Positions 34,907 through 47,646 are shown, counted from the first letter of the stretch. The stretch is DNA of 64,000 nt from Zingiber officinale (GCF_018446385.1 NC_055999.1:80987859-81051858), one strand, 5' to 3'. Notes: a model not told the origin generated them from the letters alone. Made by a program: numbers and translations.

Positions 34907-35457
34907 CACTACAAAAAAACTACAATTTAGGGACGAATATTTGGGATTAATAATATTTGTTGCAAATTGCAATAGGTTTTGCAACGAACACCAAATTCGT
35001 CGCTAATTAGCAACGAAATAAATTCGTCGAATATTAGCAACAAATATATTTTCGTCGCAGAATTCATTGCAAATCGAAATATAAATTTTGTTGGAAAATT
35101 TACACAATTTTGCGACAAATCTCTGGATTTGTTGCTAATTGTCAATGAATATATATTTTTCGTCAATTTTGTCACAAATTTGGGATGAAATTTCAAATTC
35201 GTTCTAAAATCTATTTTTAGGTTAGACTTTTAAAAATTGGAAGATGATCCTAGAGAGATCAGAGTGACACGAAATAAGTTTCTATGGGTTCGTATCGATC
35301 TCCTTACTAATGAGCTCAAACATAATTTTTAGCCAATACACTGATATTTATAAATTTTTGGAAGAAGAATCAAATATTTAATACTCGTTCGGGGTAAAAA
35401 ATTTATAATTGTCAGTATATTTGTTAAAAATTATATTTGACCACATTAATAAGATTA
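34907..35457. repeat. CACTA-2 terminus and subterminal inverted repeats
   Basis: From the terminus, units such as GCAACGAACACCAAATTCGTCGC and GGGACGAAT...AATTCGTTC alternate in both orientations. The block 35222-35307 has an inverted copy at 40376-40392 plus 50377-50440, now separated by two insertions, and further copies at 50583-50690. Confidence 0.75.
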
Positions 35458-35935
35458 CACTACAACAAAAACTGCAAACAACAACGGATATTATCCGTTG
35501 TCGTAGGGTCAAAAAACCGTTGTAACTGAGGGTGTTGTAGAATGTATTGCCCTATGACAACAGTTTTGAATCCGTTGTCTTTGTAGACATTTGACAACGG
35601 TTTTTATCCGTTGTTGTTTATATGTTCAAAATTTGACTACGAAGGATACGACAACGTTTTAAAACCATTGTGGTAGATAATTTCAACAACAAAAATAAAC
35701 CGTTGTTGTAGACTCTTTTTACAACAGATATAAACCGTTGTGGTAGATAATTTAAAACATTGCGGTTTTAAATTTTACAACAATTATAAACCGTTGTGGT
35801 ATATAATTTTAATATATTTTACAATCGATAAAATCGTTGTCTTTTATCACTTTTCACAAAAAAAAATCCATTGTAATTACGTACTTTTTACAACGTTTCT
35901 AACCGTTGTCTTTAATGTTCATGTTGTAACATGAT
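35458..35935. repeat. Pack-CACTA-2 left subterminal repeats
   Basis: Units ACAACGG...ATCCGTTGT, AACCGTTGTGGTAGATAATTT and similar, repeated about ten times, some with decayed arms. Confidence 0.8.
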
Positions 35936-36484
35936 AATAACAAACAACCAATCTTTTTTTAATATAAGCATGACCACCAATACAAAACTAAATATTTACT
36001 ATATTCAATCTAAAATATGCCAGCTCAAATATACAAAAAGAGTTGTACACTCATTAAACTTAGTAGTATCAAACCATAAATCACATGTTTTCCAGTTCGT
36101 CAAATGACTTCTTCGCATAAGCAAGGCCATATAGAAACTAAAGAAAGCTCACTCCTTGCATCAAAAATCTCAATCCTCATGAATTGCCCCTGTGTTATGT
36201 ACCTACAAGAGAAAAGTCAATTAATCAATACTTAAAACTCAAAGGAGAGAAAAATTAAACAAAACTTATCAAAGAAAAATATAAAATATAACAGAAAAGA
36301 GAATTGTAATAACTGCATGAACTGTAACCAGAGAAAACAAGAAGGTTTCTTCTCTTCTCATCCAAAATTAGTATAGTATCATTTTCTAAGTACTTGAGAA
36401 AGAAAATATTAAAATGTAGTAGCATTTAATAGACGTATAATCAGTAACAAAATTGTTAAACTATTCTTGGAACTCAAAAATTAC
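35936..36484. other. non-coding part of Pack-CACTA-2
   Basis: AT-rich. On the minus strand a TTTCTCTTGTAG acceptor at about 36212 could introduce a 3'-terminal exon for the unidentified gene at 36485-36685; a stop would follow within a few codons. Confidence 0.3.
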
Positions 36485-36685
36485 CATCCTCCTTGTTTCC
36501 ACTCTCCCCATCCCAATTTGGATCGAACTCAAAGCCACACAAGCGAATCTTTTTCTCTTCTCCTTTGTCTGGATAGAGAGAGTTGGCTTTCAACTCCCTG
36601 GAACCAGAACCTTGTGCTGCCACACCAGTTTCCATTTCTTCAGTAGGGATATTGGATGAAGAGTCAATGTTGGATCAAACTCATC
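36485..36685 (-). pseudogene. captured exon of unidentified gene
   Basis: Minus-strand open frame of about 57 codons reading NIPTEEMETGVAAQGSGS, then KANSLYPDKGEEKKIRL and CGFEFDPNWDGESG, closed by a GTAATT donor at 36484-36483. The composition is gene-like (acidic, few stops) but I do not recognise the family. It lies downstream of the HhH-GPD exons on the same strand and may be its continuation or a third captured gene. Confidence 0.4.
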
Positions 36686-36689
36686 CTTA

Positions 36690-37970
36690 TACTAAGCTGA
36701 CATGACTTTTCTCATCAGTAAATTAATGTTTCTCCACAGCAAATGCATTGCTAGAGTCAATCAAAGGAAAAAAAAAAAAATCAAAATACAAAGAGCATCA
36801 CCAAGTGGATGCAACTTTTGTTTTATATTTTTCTTCTACATGATAGCATGCTCTGGAAGTTTCAGTGTTTCAATAAACAAAGTGGAAAAATACTAATAAC
36901 AAAAGGAGGACAAGATTAGTACCACTTAACAGAAAATCCAACTTTGTTTGCAAATAAACGTGAGAATAAGAGAGCATATCACTTGAAATCTTAAAAGGTG
37001 GAAAGCTAGAGATGCATTTGTGTAGCTCCACAACTTTGTCCTACCAATTCAATATAAAACAAAAATGGGAATGAAACTTGTTTTTTGCTTACCATGCTTA
37101 ACATCTTGAAGCACTGGTCTACTACGGCAGGTTGATTGGCCTCGTACCTAGTAAAGTTAGAGAAATAATAGTACTTATGCAGCTATTTGCATAATCACAC
37201 ACATGAGTGTGAATCAAAGAGGAAAAGAAGTATGAATATTATAAATGCAGATGACAAGAGAGTGACTTAAAGGTACACAACCTAATTTTGGTCAAAAAAA
37301 GAGAATATAATGAGTGGGTAGTGATGTAAGCAAGTATTAACAATGTTGATAATATCAGAAAATATCTTCTTTAGAACCAAAAGCAAAGGATTGCCTATGA
37401 GTTAGTTGCTAAGCTCTATGATAGACAAAGACAAGCCAATGAATAAGAGTTGAACAGAAAATTTTCAAGAATATTAAACTCGATTGTTAAATGTATGTTA
37501 AATGTATTCATGGATATTAAACTCACAAAGGGACAACCAACTTCAGTATGTTACATGTATTCATGGAGCGCTATATTCAAAGCAATATTTCAAGATAGCT
37601 AATTATCATAGTACAGTTTCATGAGTTCATCTTCAGTAACTTTCATTTAGGTCAAAGACTATTCAAGCACCCTAAGAGATGACCAATGAGGCCCAACTAT
37701 GACAAGCAGATGTACAGACTAGGTAGAGTTCAATGTGTTACAGCTCAGGCAATTAAAGAAGGCAGAAGTTGCAACCAACATAAGGATAAACTACTGTAGC
37801 TTCAGTGCTTCACTCATAATATTTATGGGAAAGATAGCAGGTGATGTAGATTTATAGAGATGCAAGCTGGAAATGATTAGCTTATTTCGTTGTATTCTTA
37901 CAGTACTGAGTGAGAGGGCAGGAAACCTGTGGACCATCTCCCGTGTTCTAATTACCTCTTCTAACAGAAC
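36690..37970. other. intron-like DNA of Pack-CACTA-2
   Basis: AT-rich with no defensible exon. An A-tract lies at about 36768-36780. Confidence 0.4.
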
Positions 37971-37972
37971 AC

Positions 37973-38249
37973 CTGTGACAAAAATCTTCCATGAGTTACA
38001 AGAAGATAATTCAGGTCAAACTTCAAATGATTAGGTATTCTATTATCGAGGTGGATATATGCTTGTTCTCTGTTTGCTTTAATGGGGATCCAACCAATGC
38101 CCCTCATTATCCGAAAAACCTGCAAAAGTACCATGGTTCTGCATATATTAGTTGATACTTTGCTAGAATTTGAGATTAGTTAAAAGAGCACACATGAGTA
38201 TCCACTGGGAAATCATCTTGCTGAAGCTTGAACATTATTCACACGCTAC
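37973..38249 (-). pseudogene. captured HhH-GPD base-excision glycosylase exons
   Basis: Minus strand. Exon 38249-38194 encodes MFKLQQDDFPVDTH, containing the catalytic Asp of the helix-hairpin-helix/Gly-Pro-Asp loop, and ends at donor GTGTGC. Exon 38119-37973 starts after a CTTTTGCAG acceptor and continues in frame with VFRIMRGIGWIP, ANREQAYIHL, then LKFDLNYLLVTHG, ending at donor GTGTTC. These are words of plant HhH-GPD DNA glycosylases, which remove damaged bases in nucleus or organelles. A frameshift and stop lie just before MFKL. N-terminal exons and the iron-sulphur tail are absent. Confidence 0.85.
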
Positions 38250-38387
38250 CTGGCATGTAGAAAGTGATTAAAACATGATTGATAAATAAGGACCGTTTTG
38301 ATTGCACAGAATAGAACAATAACAAATTCGATGAACTTGAGCTCACAAAGTTACAATATTTGTAGTTACAAAATGACATGCTTAGGC

Positions 38388-39818
38388 CATCAACGATTTT
38401 CCTAATTGCTTTGTTCTTTGTGTCAGCAACATAAATGTTACCCTTGCTATCGACTGTGAGCCCTGTTGGATGGTTCATCCTTGCTTCACGTGGTTTGCCA
38501 TCAACATGACCGCTCCAACCTTTAGCTGAACCAGCAACAAGCTTAGGCCTGTTGTCTATCCAAAAAATTCACAATGGAAGTCAGTGATAATATCAAAGAG
38601 ATTTAGTTATTCAACAAACCACAATAAGAGCGCATTTAGAACAATCATATTCAAGAATGTATCTGGAACAAATGCTTAAAAGATTAACTAAATTAAAAGA
38701 TTAAAAATACAATGTCATATTCAAAGTGCCAACATCAGCATAGAAATTCTGGAATCAAACACATCGTGTTACTTATTAGTAGTTATCTTCTTTGGCCCCT
38801 TTCTAATGGAAGACAATCACAAAATTGGATCGTCATGGTATCAGAACAGTGAAACCATCATCACCAACCAGCAACTATTGCTGATATTTTTCAGAACAAC
38901 TTAGGCTGCTCCTCTAGACCATCACTTGGCTTCACATCCAGTAACTTTAAGAACACTCAAATATTCCACTGTCAAGATATCAATCTCATATCGGACAAAA
39001 TCAAACAAGTATCAGTCATAAGTCCCTGGGACTAATAGATTCAGTAAGTATTTTACAGAAACCATTTAACATCTTTAATTTATATTCACATCAATAGAAA
39101 GTTTGAATGCCTACTTAGAGCATTGAACATGGATATTGAGGAGATAGATGAAGAGTCTAAGCATTAAAATCCTTATGAAATTGCACATTGTAGGCCTCAT
39201 TCATGGTGTTTCATGTGGTATCATTGGTTATATTTGTGTCATGCAAATGGACACTTCGATCTTTATGAGAGGATAAGCACACTCACATTTAGACAAGGGT
39301 AAAGAAACCTTGTAGATGTTACTGTTCTTGGAATCCAGTACCAGAAGCTCCCCTCCCGGCATGACTTCGACCGAGAATGGCTCGATTCCATGCTTACTCC
39401 CATCGAAAATAGTCTCAATGCCGTATCCACTCTCAATCCTCACAATCGAGGGGCTCAAGATCGCTGATTAATCCAAAACACCAAATCAACTAAACAAAAA
39501 GAAGAGAGAGAGAGAGAGATCAATCTTCGAGTCTTACCAATCCTCGAATCCAACGTCGCCGACCAAGCTACCGCAGAAGGGCAGAAAAGAGGTTGAAGAA
39601 CAACACGCTTACCAGCCCTAAAAAAAAAGTAAAACAGAACGATCAAAGCTCAACAGGGAACCCGTGAAACCCACAACCTCTCCCCTCCCTCACACTCGCG
39701 CACACACACACAAACATCAAAATCCACGCTCACTAGCTAGGGATGCAACAGATACGTAGCAAAACACCGAGAAAAATAGGAACAAAAGGAGCAACACCAC
39801 CATCTTCTTCCGCCTCAT
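38388..39818 (-). pseudogene. captured 5' half of an NHL-repeat protein gene
   Basis: Three minus-strand exons in compatible phase. Exon 39818-39734 starts with ATG and encodes a signal peptide (MRRKKMVV, then a Leu/Phe-rich core), with donor GTGAGC. Exon 39463-39287, after a CAG acceptor, encodes RIESGYGIETIFDGSK and PGGELLVLDSKNSNIY, with donor GTGAGT. Exon 38555-38388 encodes RPKLVAGSAKGWSGHVDG, MNHPTGLTVD and GNIYVADTKNKAIRKI, one NHL blade. Such proteins are secretory-pathway beta-propellers in plants. The third exon ends at GATG|GC, so the donor is GC or mutated, and later blades are missing. No in-frame stop is seen in the three exons, which suggests recent capture. Confidence 0.88.
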
Positions 39819-40089
39819 CACTTCCGATTCACCCTGTACCTTGACCTTACGATGGATGTGGTTTGTTTGGTTGGATGCAACTATTCGATTCTGACAGGAA
39901 GAAGAAAGCGAGCCATGGGAGGTGCTCGCTTCGTCGTGGAGGAAGATCCAGTGATCGACAGGATGGCGTGAAGAGATTGTATGAGGAGAGGAAAGAAAAA
40001 TGACTTAGGTTTAAGAGCGCGAAGGGGAAAAGAAGGCTCCGAAAAGATTTGCGGAGAGAGGAAAAGCAAAACTACGAGGGGGAAATGAT
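39819..40089 (-). promoter_or_regulatory. possible captured promoter/5' leader of NHL gene
   Basis: Sequence upstream of the NHL start codon up to the right subterminal array, rich in purines on the plus strand (pyrimidine-rich on the transcribed sense). It could include the donor gene's leader. No clear TATA box seen. Confidence 0.3.
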
Positions 40090-40375
40090 GAAACGAGTAA
40101 AGTCAAAGACAACGGTTTTATTAAAACCGTTGTCGTAGACGCTAAAAAAACACTTAAAGACAACGGATTCAGAAAACCGTTGTAAAAAGTGTTGTTGATT
40201 CAAAAAGAAATCACTCAATGACAACATTTTTCCCAAAACCGTTGTCTTTTATATTTAATGAGGAGTTCAAAGACAACGGTTTTGGCAAAAACAGTTGTCT
40301 TTGAGCAAATACGCAACGCTTTCTCTTAAAACCGTTGTCGTAGGGGTGTTGTCTTTTAACATTTTTGTTGTAGTG
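40090..40375. repeat. Pack-CACTA-2 right subterminal repeats
   Basis: Units AGACAACGGTTTT...AAAACCGTTGTC repeated five or six times, ending ATTTTTGTTGTAGTG at 40375. Confidence 0.85.
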
Positions 40376-40392
40376 TTAGGAGAACGATATGA

Positions 40393-43020
40393 TGTCACGC
40401 CCCGAAGGAGTCCCTGTCCAAAGAAATTTCGACAGCACCTCCCTTGTACGGGTGACAATCTGAAACATTTATACAAAGCCCTCAGGGCCACATATACCTC
40501 GACCAACACGGCCGGAACAATAACAGTAATAAAAAAATATAACACAAAGTCATCCACGCAGTTTATATCATCAGCCCACTCGGCTGGAACAAAAATCCAA
40601 AACACAGCAGAAAAACGATAGAAAACCAAAATACATGACATGCTAGCCGGCAAGGCTTACACCACACCACAAAACACCACTCCGGAAACAAAACCGAAAC
40701 ACAAGCTAGATACACAAATACCAAAGTACAAAAGGACAACAGCGAAGACAGATCTTCTGAGGTGACATGGGACCAACAGACAGGATACTCCAAGCGACAC
40801 CATAACCAACCTGGTACCTGAAAAAGATAGTGTCCAAGGGGGTGAGTTCAACAACTCAGCGAATACCAATAGACATGCATAGTAAGATATATCTAACAGT
40901 AATAAACATGGAGTTACAGCTTCCTAATCATATATAGGAAAAATGCAAAATTGAAAGGTAACTGAGGAAGCTGTACTCACCAGGATATCCTATCCAAAAC
41001 AAAAGGGTCGTCAAACAAGATACACAATATGCCTCCTGTATGCATGTCAAACAAATGCATCCACCAAAATACAGAATATAAGTGCAGCAAACACAAGCAA
41101 ATAAATGCAATAAATGCATATGATGCCAATGACATGTCCTGGTCACCCTTACTCTCCACCGCCTCACACGACGGTGAGACCGAGGGTGCGATAATCGCGG
41201 ACTCGACGCCATCGCTCCCGATGAGTGACCGAGTGGACGGATGCCGAGTACACCTATCCTCCTACTCCAAATCATAATTGGGGAGCTCAATGCCTCATCT
41301 CCGATACACTACGACGGGAGGGATCTCTGTCTACAACGCACACACTAACCCACGAGTGGACCAACGGAGCCGCAGAGCACCGCCGCAACACACCTCGAAT
41401 ATACCACTAACCCACGAGTGGTGGTGTATACAGATCATGTGTTCAACAATAATGGAGCTGACAATCGCACAGAATGTAATCATGCGAATGATGTATGACA
41501 CTAAGCATGACAATATCCTGTATCAATCCGTATATATATATGTAAAATGCGTACCCTAGTACCAGTAAGTCAAATCCACAGATCTAGGGTATACAGGTCC
41601 TCTATGGTATAACAACGTAGGTCCTGAACATATCCACCTCCATAAAATATGTACCAACAATATACATGAATCAAAGTAAAAGGGTCTAGGTTCACAGACC
41701 AGATATGATATAAAAATCTAGAATCTAGTCCTAAACTCAGTAAAGCATGGTATGCCACTTAATCTAGGAATTAAGGTACTCATGGCAATAATCTCGAGGT
41801 ATAAACATGGATACGTAACAAGCGACAAAACAGAACATGCTATGGATATCAAACCGTGACATACCAAAGACAAACATGATCATTGCTTGTAGCTATAAAA
41901 TACTATGCATATCCAATTGACAATATCATAAAAGATAAGTCAAGAGGTACCCGCCTCCAATAGCCGGTCCAATCCAGTCAAATCCAACGTCAAGACGCTC
42001 GTCTCGAATCCGTCCTGTGTCAACCATATAATGTACATTTTTATTTAGCTACAAATTTAAACGAATAGCTAAATAAAATCTTCTAAATTAATTTAGGGTA
42101 AACCCTAATCATTCCACTACTCGATTACATTGAAACCTACACATGAATCCAAGTTAACAATTTTTACTAACACAACTAGCAATCATCTACAACGAAAATC
42201 AAGACCCTCAACCTTACCTCAATTCACAACCAAGGATATTGCTAGAAATTGTGGTCGAAAATCACAGCTTTCGCCGATAAACCTAATCGAAGCAAGGTGG
42301 AGCTGTGGATTCCCAAAGCAATTACCCTAATAAAAATCATTACATCCACTGCTAAACATTAGATTAAAATTACTAATGTATAATCCTCTAAACCAACTAC
42401 TTACCCCCCAAATCGATACTCTTCTTCTAACCGGATCAAGCTTGTTTGGCTGGTACAACCTGTCTGGAAACTTCTGGCCGAAACAAAGGAAGAGATCTAA
42501 CACTAGGTGGCGGCAGCCGACTTTAGGGATGAGGAGGAGCGGCGGTGAACACAAACTAGGGCAGCAGAGGAGGGGAATTGGCTCGGCCGATTAGGGCACG
42601 GCTGCGGTAGGCGAAGAAGACGCAAGGAAGATGGAAGGCGACAGTGGATCGGCAACGACACTGGAAACTCCACGGCAAATAGCGATGGCAGAGGAGAGCT
42701 TCGGGCAGTGGCGAGAAGTGGCTGTCGAGGGAGGAAAGAAGAAGAGAAACCACTCGCGAGAGAAAAGGGAGGAGAAACGACGTCGAAGGGGGTTAGGGAA
42801 CGCACGGGTTCGGTGGGGAGAGGAAGGAAATAAATAAAAAGAAAAAGGAAAAGAAAAGGAAAAGAAAAATAACTTTTCCTCACTTAAATGGATAGCCTAA
42901 ACAGGCTTTTCCCGGGGCCCACTTTTATCCCCGTAAATTCGTCCATACGAGATCCGAAAAATTTCCAAAAATTCTGGAAAATTCCCTTTTTATTATTCAC
43001 CATTTTTCCGGTATTTTACA
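40393..43020 (-). repeat. gypsy LTR (left, element 3' LTR)
   Basis: 2628 bp. Near its right end it carries a minus-strand open frame (42883-42503) with a hydrophobic start that recurs in the other copies. Confidence 0.92.
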
Positions 43021-43121
43021 TTCTCCCCCACTAATAAAAATTTGGTCCCCAAATTTCGTTATCTATCATCAGCAAGTACTAACAACCAATAGATAGTATA
43101 AATGCTGAACGGAACCATAAC
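43021..43121 (-). other. polypurine tract and short spacer of gypsy element
   Basis: The complement reads AGTGGGGGAGAA against the LTR start, a standard plus-strand priming tract. Confidence 0.75.
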
Positions 43122-45240
43122 TTACATAAAACGCGGGGGGTATCGAGCTCGGATCGTATCCTCGAGCTCCCAGATAGCCTCCTCGTCAGAATGATGCTGC
43201 CATCCGACTTTTTTTTCCAGTCGGATAGTCTTGTTCCGTAACTGATGCTCTTTCCGGTCTAGAATCCGTACCGGAACCTCCTCATAGGTGACGTCAGGCT
43301 GAATAGGAACTGAGATACCTGTTAGCACATGCGTCGTGTCGGATAGGTATCTCCTCAACATAGACACGTAGAACACATCGTACAAGCCCACCCAGGGCGG
43401 TGGTAGTGCTAGCCAGTAAGCTACCACTCCAATCCTCTCCAAGATCTGGAAAGGTCTAATGTATCGCGGAGCTGGCTTACCTCTGAGGCCAATCTCTTCA
43501 CCCCTTTCGTGGGTGAAACTCGCAGAAATACATGGTCGCAAATGGAGAACTCTAAGAGTCTCCGACTTCGGTCAGCATAACTCTTCTGACAGTCTTATGC
43601 CTCTGACATCCTCCGTCTAATAGTACGGACCAACTCTGCCTCATGCTGGGCTCTATGAGGTCCCAACAACTGGGCCTCCCCAACCTCATCCAGAGGGTGG
43701 GTGTCCTACAAGGCCTACCCTACAACACTTCAACGGTGGCATTTGGATAGCCGAATGCAAACCGTTGTTGTAGGCGAACTCTACCAATGACAAATGGTCC
43801 TCCCAACTGCCCCTAAAATCCAATACACAAGACCTCAGCAAGTCCTCTAAAGTCTGAATGGTCCGCTCTAATGGTTCATCTGTCTGCGGATGGAAAGTTG
43901 TACTGAAACAGAGCTGCATGCCCAAGGCCTGCTGCAGACTCTGTCAAAAACGAGACGTGAACCGTGAGTCTCTATCCGAAATAATAGTCAACGGGACACC
44001 ACGTGATCTGATGATCTCCCGGCAAAACAGATCTACCAATCGATCCAGGAAATCAGTCTTCCGGATCGCTAACGAGTGCGCGGATTTGGTTAATCGATCA
44101 ACGATTACCCAAATCGTGTCATGGCCTCGTCGTGTCCTTGGCAAACCCACCACAAAGTCCATGGTAATGTGTTCTCATTTCCACTCGGAAATAGGAATCC
44201 GCTGAAGTAAACCGGCAGTCTCTGATGCTCGGACTTCATCTGCTGACTGACAAAACACCTTGCTACAAATTCCACGATGTCTTTCTTCATACCGTTCCAC
44301 CAGTAGGAACGCCTCAAATCTCGACACATGCGGGTTCCGCATGGATGGATTGTAAATCGAGAGCGATGAGCCTCCTGAAGTAGCTCCGGTAAGACCGGAT
44401 GAGACTGAGGTAAGCATAATCTGCCTCGGAAGTATATAATACCCTCCTCGTCTCGTGTGAACTCAGTCTGCTGCCCGGAAGCTATCTGACTGCCAATGAA
44501 CTGCAAATGCTAATCACCAGCCTGGGCCTCTCGGATCCTCGTTCTGATCGATGACTGAGCAACCATGGTAACCAGAATACCCTGCTTTGTTTGTCCCTGC
44601 TCCTCAAGGTCTAACTCGAAGAAACTCTGAACCAAGTCTGTAACTGAAACTCGCTGGCAAGCCAAAGTCCCTCTGGACTTCCTGCTGAGTGCATCAGCAA
44701 CCACATTAGCTTTTCCCCGGGTGATAGCTAATGGTACATTCGTAATCCTTCAGAAATTCCATCCATCTCCTCTATCGGAGATTAAGTTTTCTTCTGGGTG
44801 AAATATATTTGAGACTCTTATGATCAGTGAGAATCTCAAATGTAATACCGAACAGATGAAGCTGCCAAATCTTCAAGGCAAAATAATGGCGGCCAACCAC
44901 AAGTCATGTACCGGGTAGTTCTCCTCATGCTCCTTCAACTGCCGAGAAGTAGGAGACTACCCTGCCGTGCTGCAGCAAAACAACGCACAAATCCTGTAGA
45001 GATGCGTCGGTATAGTGCACAAATCCGTCCTCTCCAAAAGGTAAAAACCAAAATCGGAGCCGACACTAGTCTCCACTTCAGCTCCTGAAAGCTGGTCTCG
45101 TAGTCCTCGAACCACATGAACTTCACGCCTTTCTTGGTCAGGCGTGTCAGTGGCATAACAACACGTGGAAAAACCCCCAACGAGTCGTCTGTAATATCGA
45201 GCCAGACCAAGGAAGTTGCGAGTCTTCTGTATAGACTATA
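43122..45240 (-). pseudogene. gypsy pol remnant (reverse transcriptase end, RNase H, integrase)
   Basis: Minus strand, right to left. FPRVVMPLTRLTKKGVKF and FQELKWRLVSAPIL are the end of reverse transcriptase and start of RNase H (45210-44935). ANVVADALSRKSRG follows at 44704. The integrase zinc region has CRDLRRSYWWNGMKKDI (about 44330). The integrase core has MDFVVGLPRTRRGHDTIWVIVDRLTKSAH (44162) and FHPQTDEPLERTIQTLEDLLRSC (43890), in which the usual Gly-Gln after TD is changed. The C-terminal part (43541-43122) has ERIGVVAYWLALP and WELEDTIRARYP. Frameshifts and stops break it into five or more frames. Confidence 0.9.
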
Positions 45241-47646
45241 ACTACTCCCAACGATAACAACCTCTATCTCCTATGTAACCACGGTATACTCCTACTGGTC
45301 ACCGTGTGTCTCAAACATCTCACAGAAGACAACCAAAATACGCACTACTGATCTTCACATATAAACGTTTCCATCGAAACATCTCTAGAACTATACGAAG
45401 ATGGTGTACGTGACCCACCTCGGATCAGAAGTAGATCACCACATCGTCAACAAAGACAATGGAAACCAATCCAAACATCCTAGTGATACCCAAATCATCG
45501 ATTCTATGATAACATCTAGGGCACCGCAAGCCCTAATGGTAAAACCAAGACACATAATGTCTGTGTCACTGCCATTCCTAACCATAAGATCCTCGACAAT
45601 AAGTCGGAAATATGATCACCAACAACATAAATCACCAAAGAATAAATCCTCCAGTGTGAGAGCAACGCACCATCACAAGAAATACCACATATGTGGGAGC
45701 AACGCTCTACCACAAACAATCCGTAATATGTGGGAGCAACGCTCCACCACAACAGTCCAAAATATGTAAGAGCAACGCTCTACCACAAACCAACAATAAT
45801 ATGTAGGAGCTCCGCACCACCACAAACGATCCATAAGTGTCCAAGGCACCTAACTATCCAACTAGAGGCTGCACGAGATCACTCAACCACATATCACTGT
45901 GGGCAGCCAAAGGTATAACAATCCAGCAATCAAATCAAACTCATCGTCAATTCTATCAACATCGTAGTGAGTCACCCACTGATAAGAAAATGGGTTGACA
46001 GGGTAATCCAACAAATGACATAATGCAGACACTCCACATCCTGCATTCAACATAAGTAGAATCATCATGCTGCTACCAATAATACACCTGGCACACGTGC
46101 TCACACAACATATGTATGATCGACATAATCATCCAATTTGTACACACCACACATACTCACAACATAGGTATAATTCATCGTGATACCTCCAACAATGCAT
46201 ACCGAACCCGTGTGCATATATCAACATAGGTATAATCAACAATACACCTCAAACAACACTCACATGACATATATACACCTATGCCAAGAGTATAATCAAC
46301 GTAATACTTCCAACAAATCATAATCGACACGAGTATACACTCAGAACAATCATATAATAAACAAGATACCTCAAATATTACACCGAACACATCTGCACAT
46401 ATCACAACTCAGATTAAGTCGATAAGATACCTCCAATAAAACACTCAAACACATGTGTACATTTCACAACATAGATTTAATCGACAAAATACCTCCAATA
46501 AACCAATCAGACCACACGGGTATAATCTACTAGAAACCCACAATAATCATCACCTGGACAAATATACACTCACTACATGCAATTTTGACCGTCTATCATA
46601 GAACTCCTACAACACATAATAAGCAAGTGTATAAACTACACATGTATGTATAATCAGCATATTTAATCCAATCTACCACACAAACCCTATGATACCTACT
46701 CTCATGGTTTAGGGGTATAACTAAATAAAATCAAACATAAAGATCATACAGGAAAATGCAAACATAGACAATCCAACTAGGTATATACAGTCTAACATAA
46801 AAGTCCACATGGAATAGGATACATCGATCCTCAATAGACTGACCAAACCGACAACGGTATACAGCAAATTCAGTCTTTCCCCACTTCAGTACAAGCCATG
46901 TACTCTATGTGCTCAAGATATCCACTAAGCAGGAATAACTCAAAGATTAGCATCTCTATAAAATAGAGTATGATGGTCCTCTACTAATTGAACCAACAAA
47001 ACTAAATCGGTCTTCTTCCAACTGATCAAGGTTACATTAATCCTCTTCAAGCAACTATGGTAAATCAAACTTCTACTGATCGGTCTAACAAGAGTAGATC
47101 AATTATCTACTAATAAAATTAATTAAGATAAAATGATATACTACTGGCTAAGTCAACATGAATCTGTAGATACTATCCACTACACAGCTAATAAAAACAG
47201 AGGCTGGTATGTGCCTTAATCTTCTAACCAACTAATCGTAACATAAGCTAAAACTACTAGGGGTATGATATATAAAATAACCAAAGCCTAAAATCCTTAA
47301 TCTCTATTAAGGTCAATCAAGATTAGTGGCTAACCCATCACATATAATATATGCTACAACAACCAGACAGGTACTAATAAAGAATACTAATACATGTCAT
47401 AAACTATAATAGTCAACTGTGCATATACTAACCAAAAAGGTAGGATAACACATACCAACATACCTCCTATAGCTTGGAGATGTCCTGTCGCTGCCAGGTC
47501 CCAATACCCGAAAAGTCACATCAAGAAGACTAAAACAGGAAATCCAAAATACGGAATATAAAACCCGTAAACTGTGCTCTGATACCAAATAAATTGGTAT
47601 CAGATAAATCTCGAAAATCCAACACACATAGCAAGTCTTGTATACC
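45241..47646 (-). other. gypsy 5' internal region without gag
   Basis: About 2.4 kb where gag and protease should lie. No CCHC knuckle or DTG active site was found. It holds a 36-37 bp tandem repeat (45655-45830) and a looser 50-60 bp series of CATAGGTATAATC / ACCTCCAACAA words (46140-46520). Confidence 0.65.
45655..45830. repeat. 36-37 bp tandem repeat, about five units
   Basis: AGCAACGC or a close variant recurs at 45661, 45698, 45734, 45771 and 45808, each inside ATATGTGGGAGCAACGCTC then ACCACAA. It sits in the gypsy interior. Confidence 0.85.

Larger units (their letters stand above)
35458..40375 (-). mobile_element. Pack-CACTA-2: CACTA element carrying NHL and HhH-GPD gene fragments
   Basis: The left end is CACTACAACAAAAACTGC and the right end, on the complement, is CACTACAACAAAAATGTT, with exact TTA duplications (35455-35457, 40376-40378). 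Subterminal ACAACGG/CCGTTGT arrays match Pack-CACTA-1. No transposase. The minus strand carries, in transcription order, three exons of an NHL-repeat gene, two exons of an HhH-GPD DNA glycosylase and an exon of an unidentified gene. Confidence 0.92.

Noticed and set aside
39540..39610. Additional NHL exon between the signal-peptide exon and the 39463 exon
   Set aside because: The flanking exons join in phase without it, and it reads into a stop in the phase required; treated as intron.
45655..45830. 36-37 bp periodic repeat resembling a CRISPR period
   Set aside because: The whole period is repeated, leaving no spacers, and it lies inside a gypsy element.
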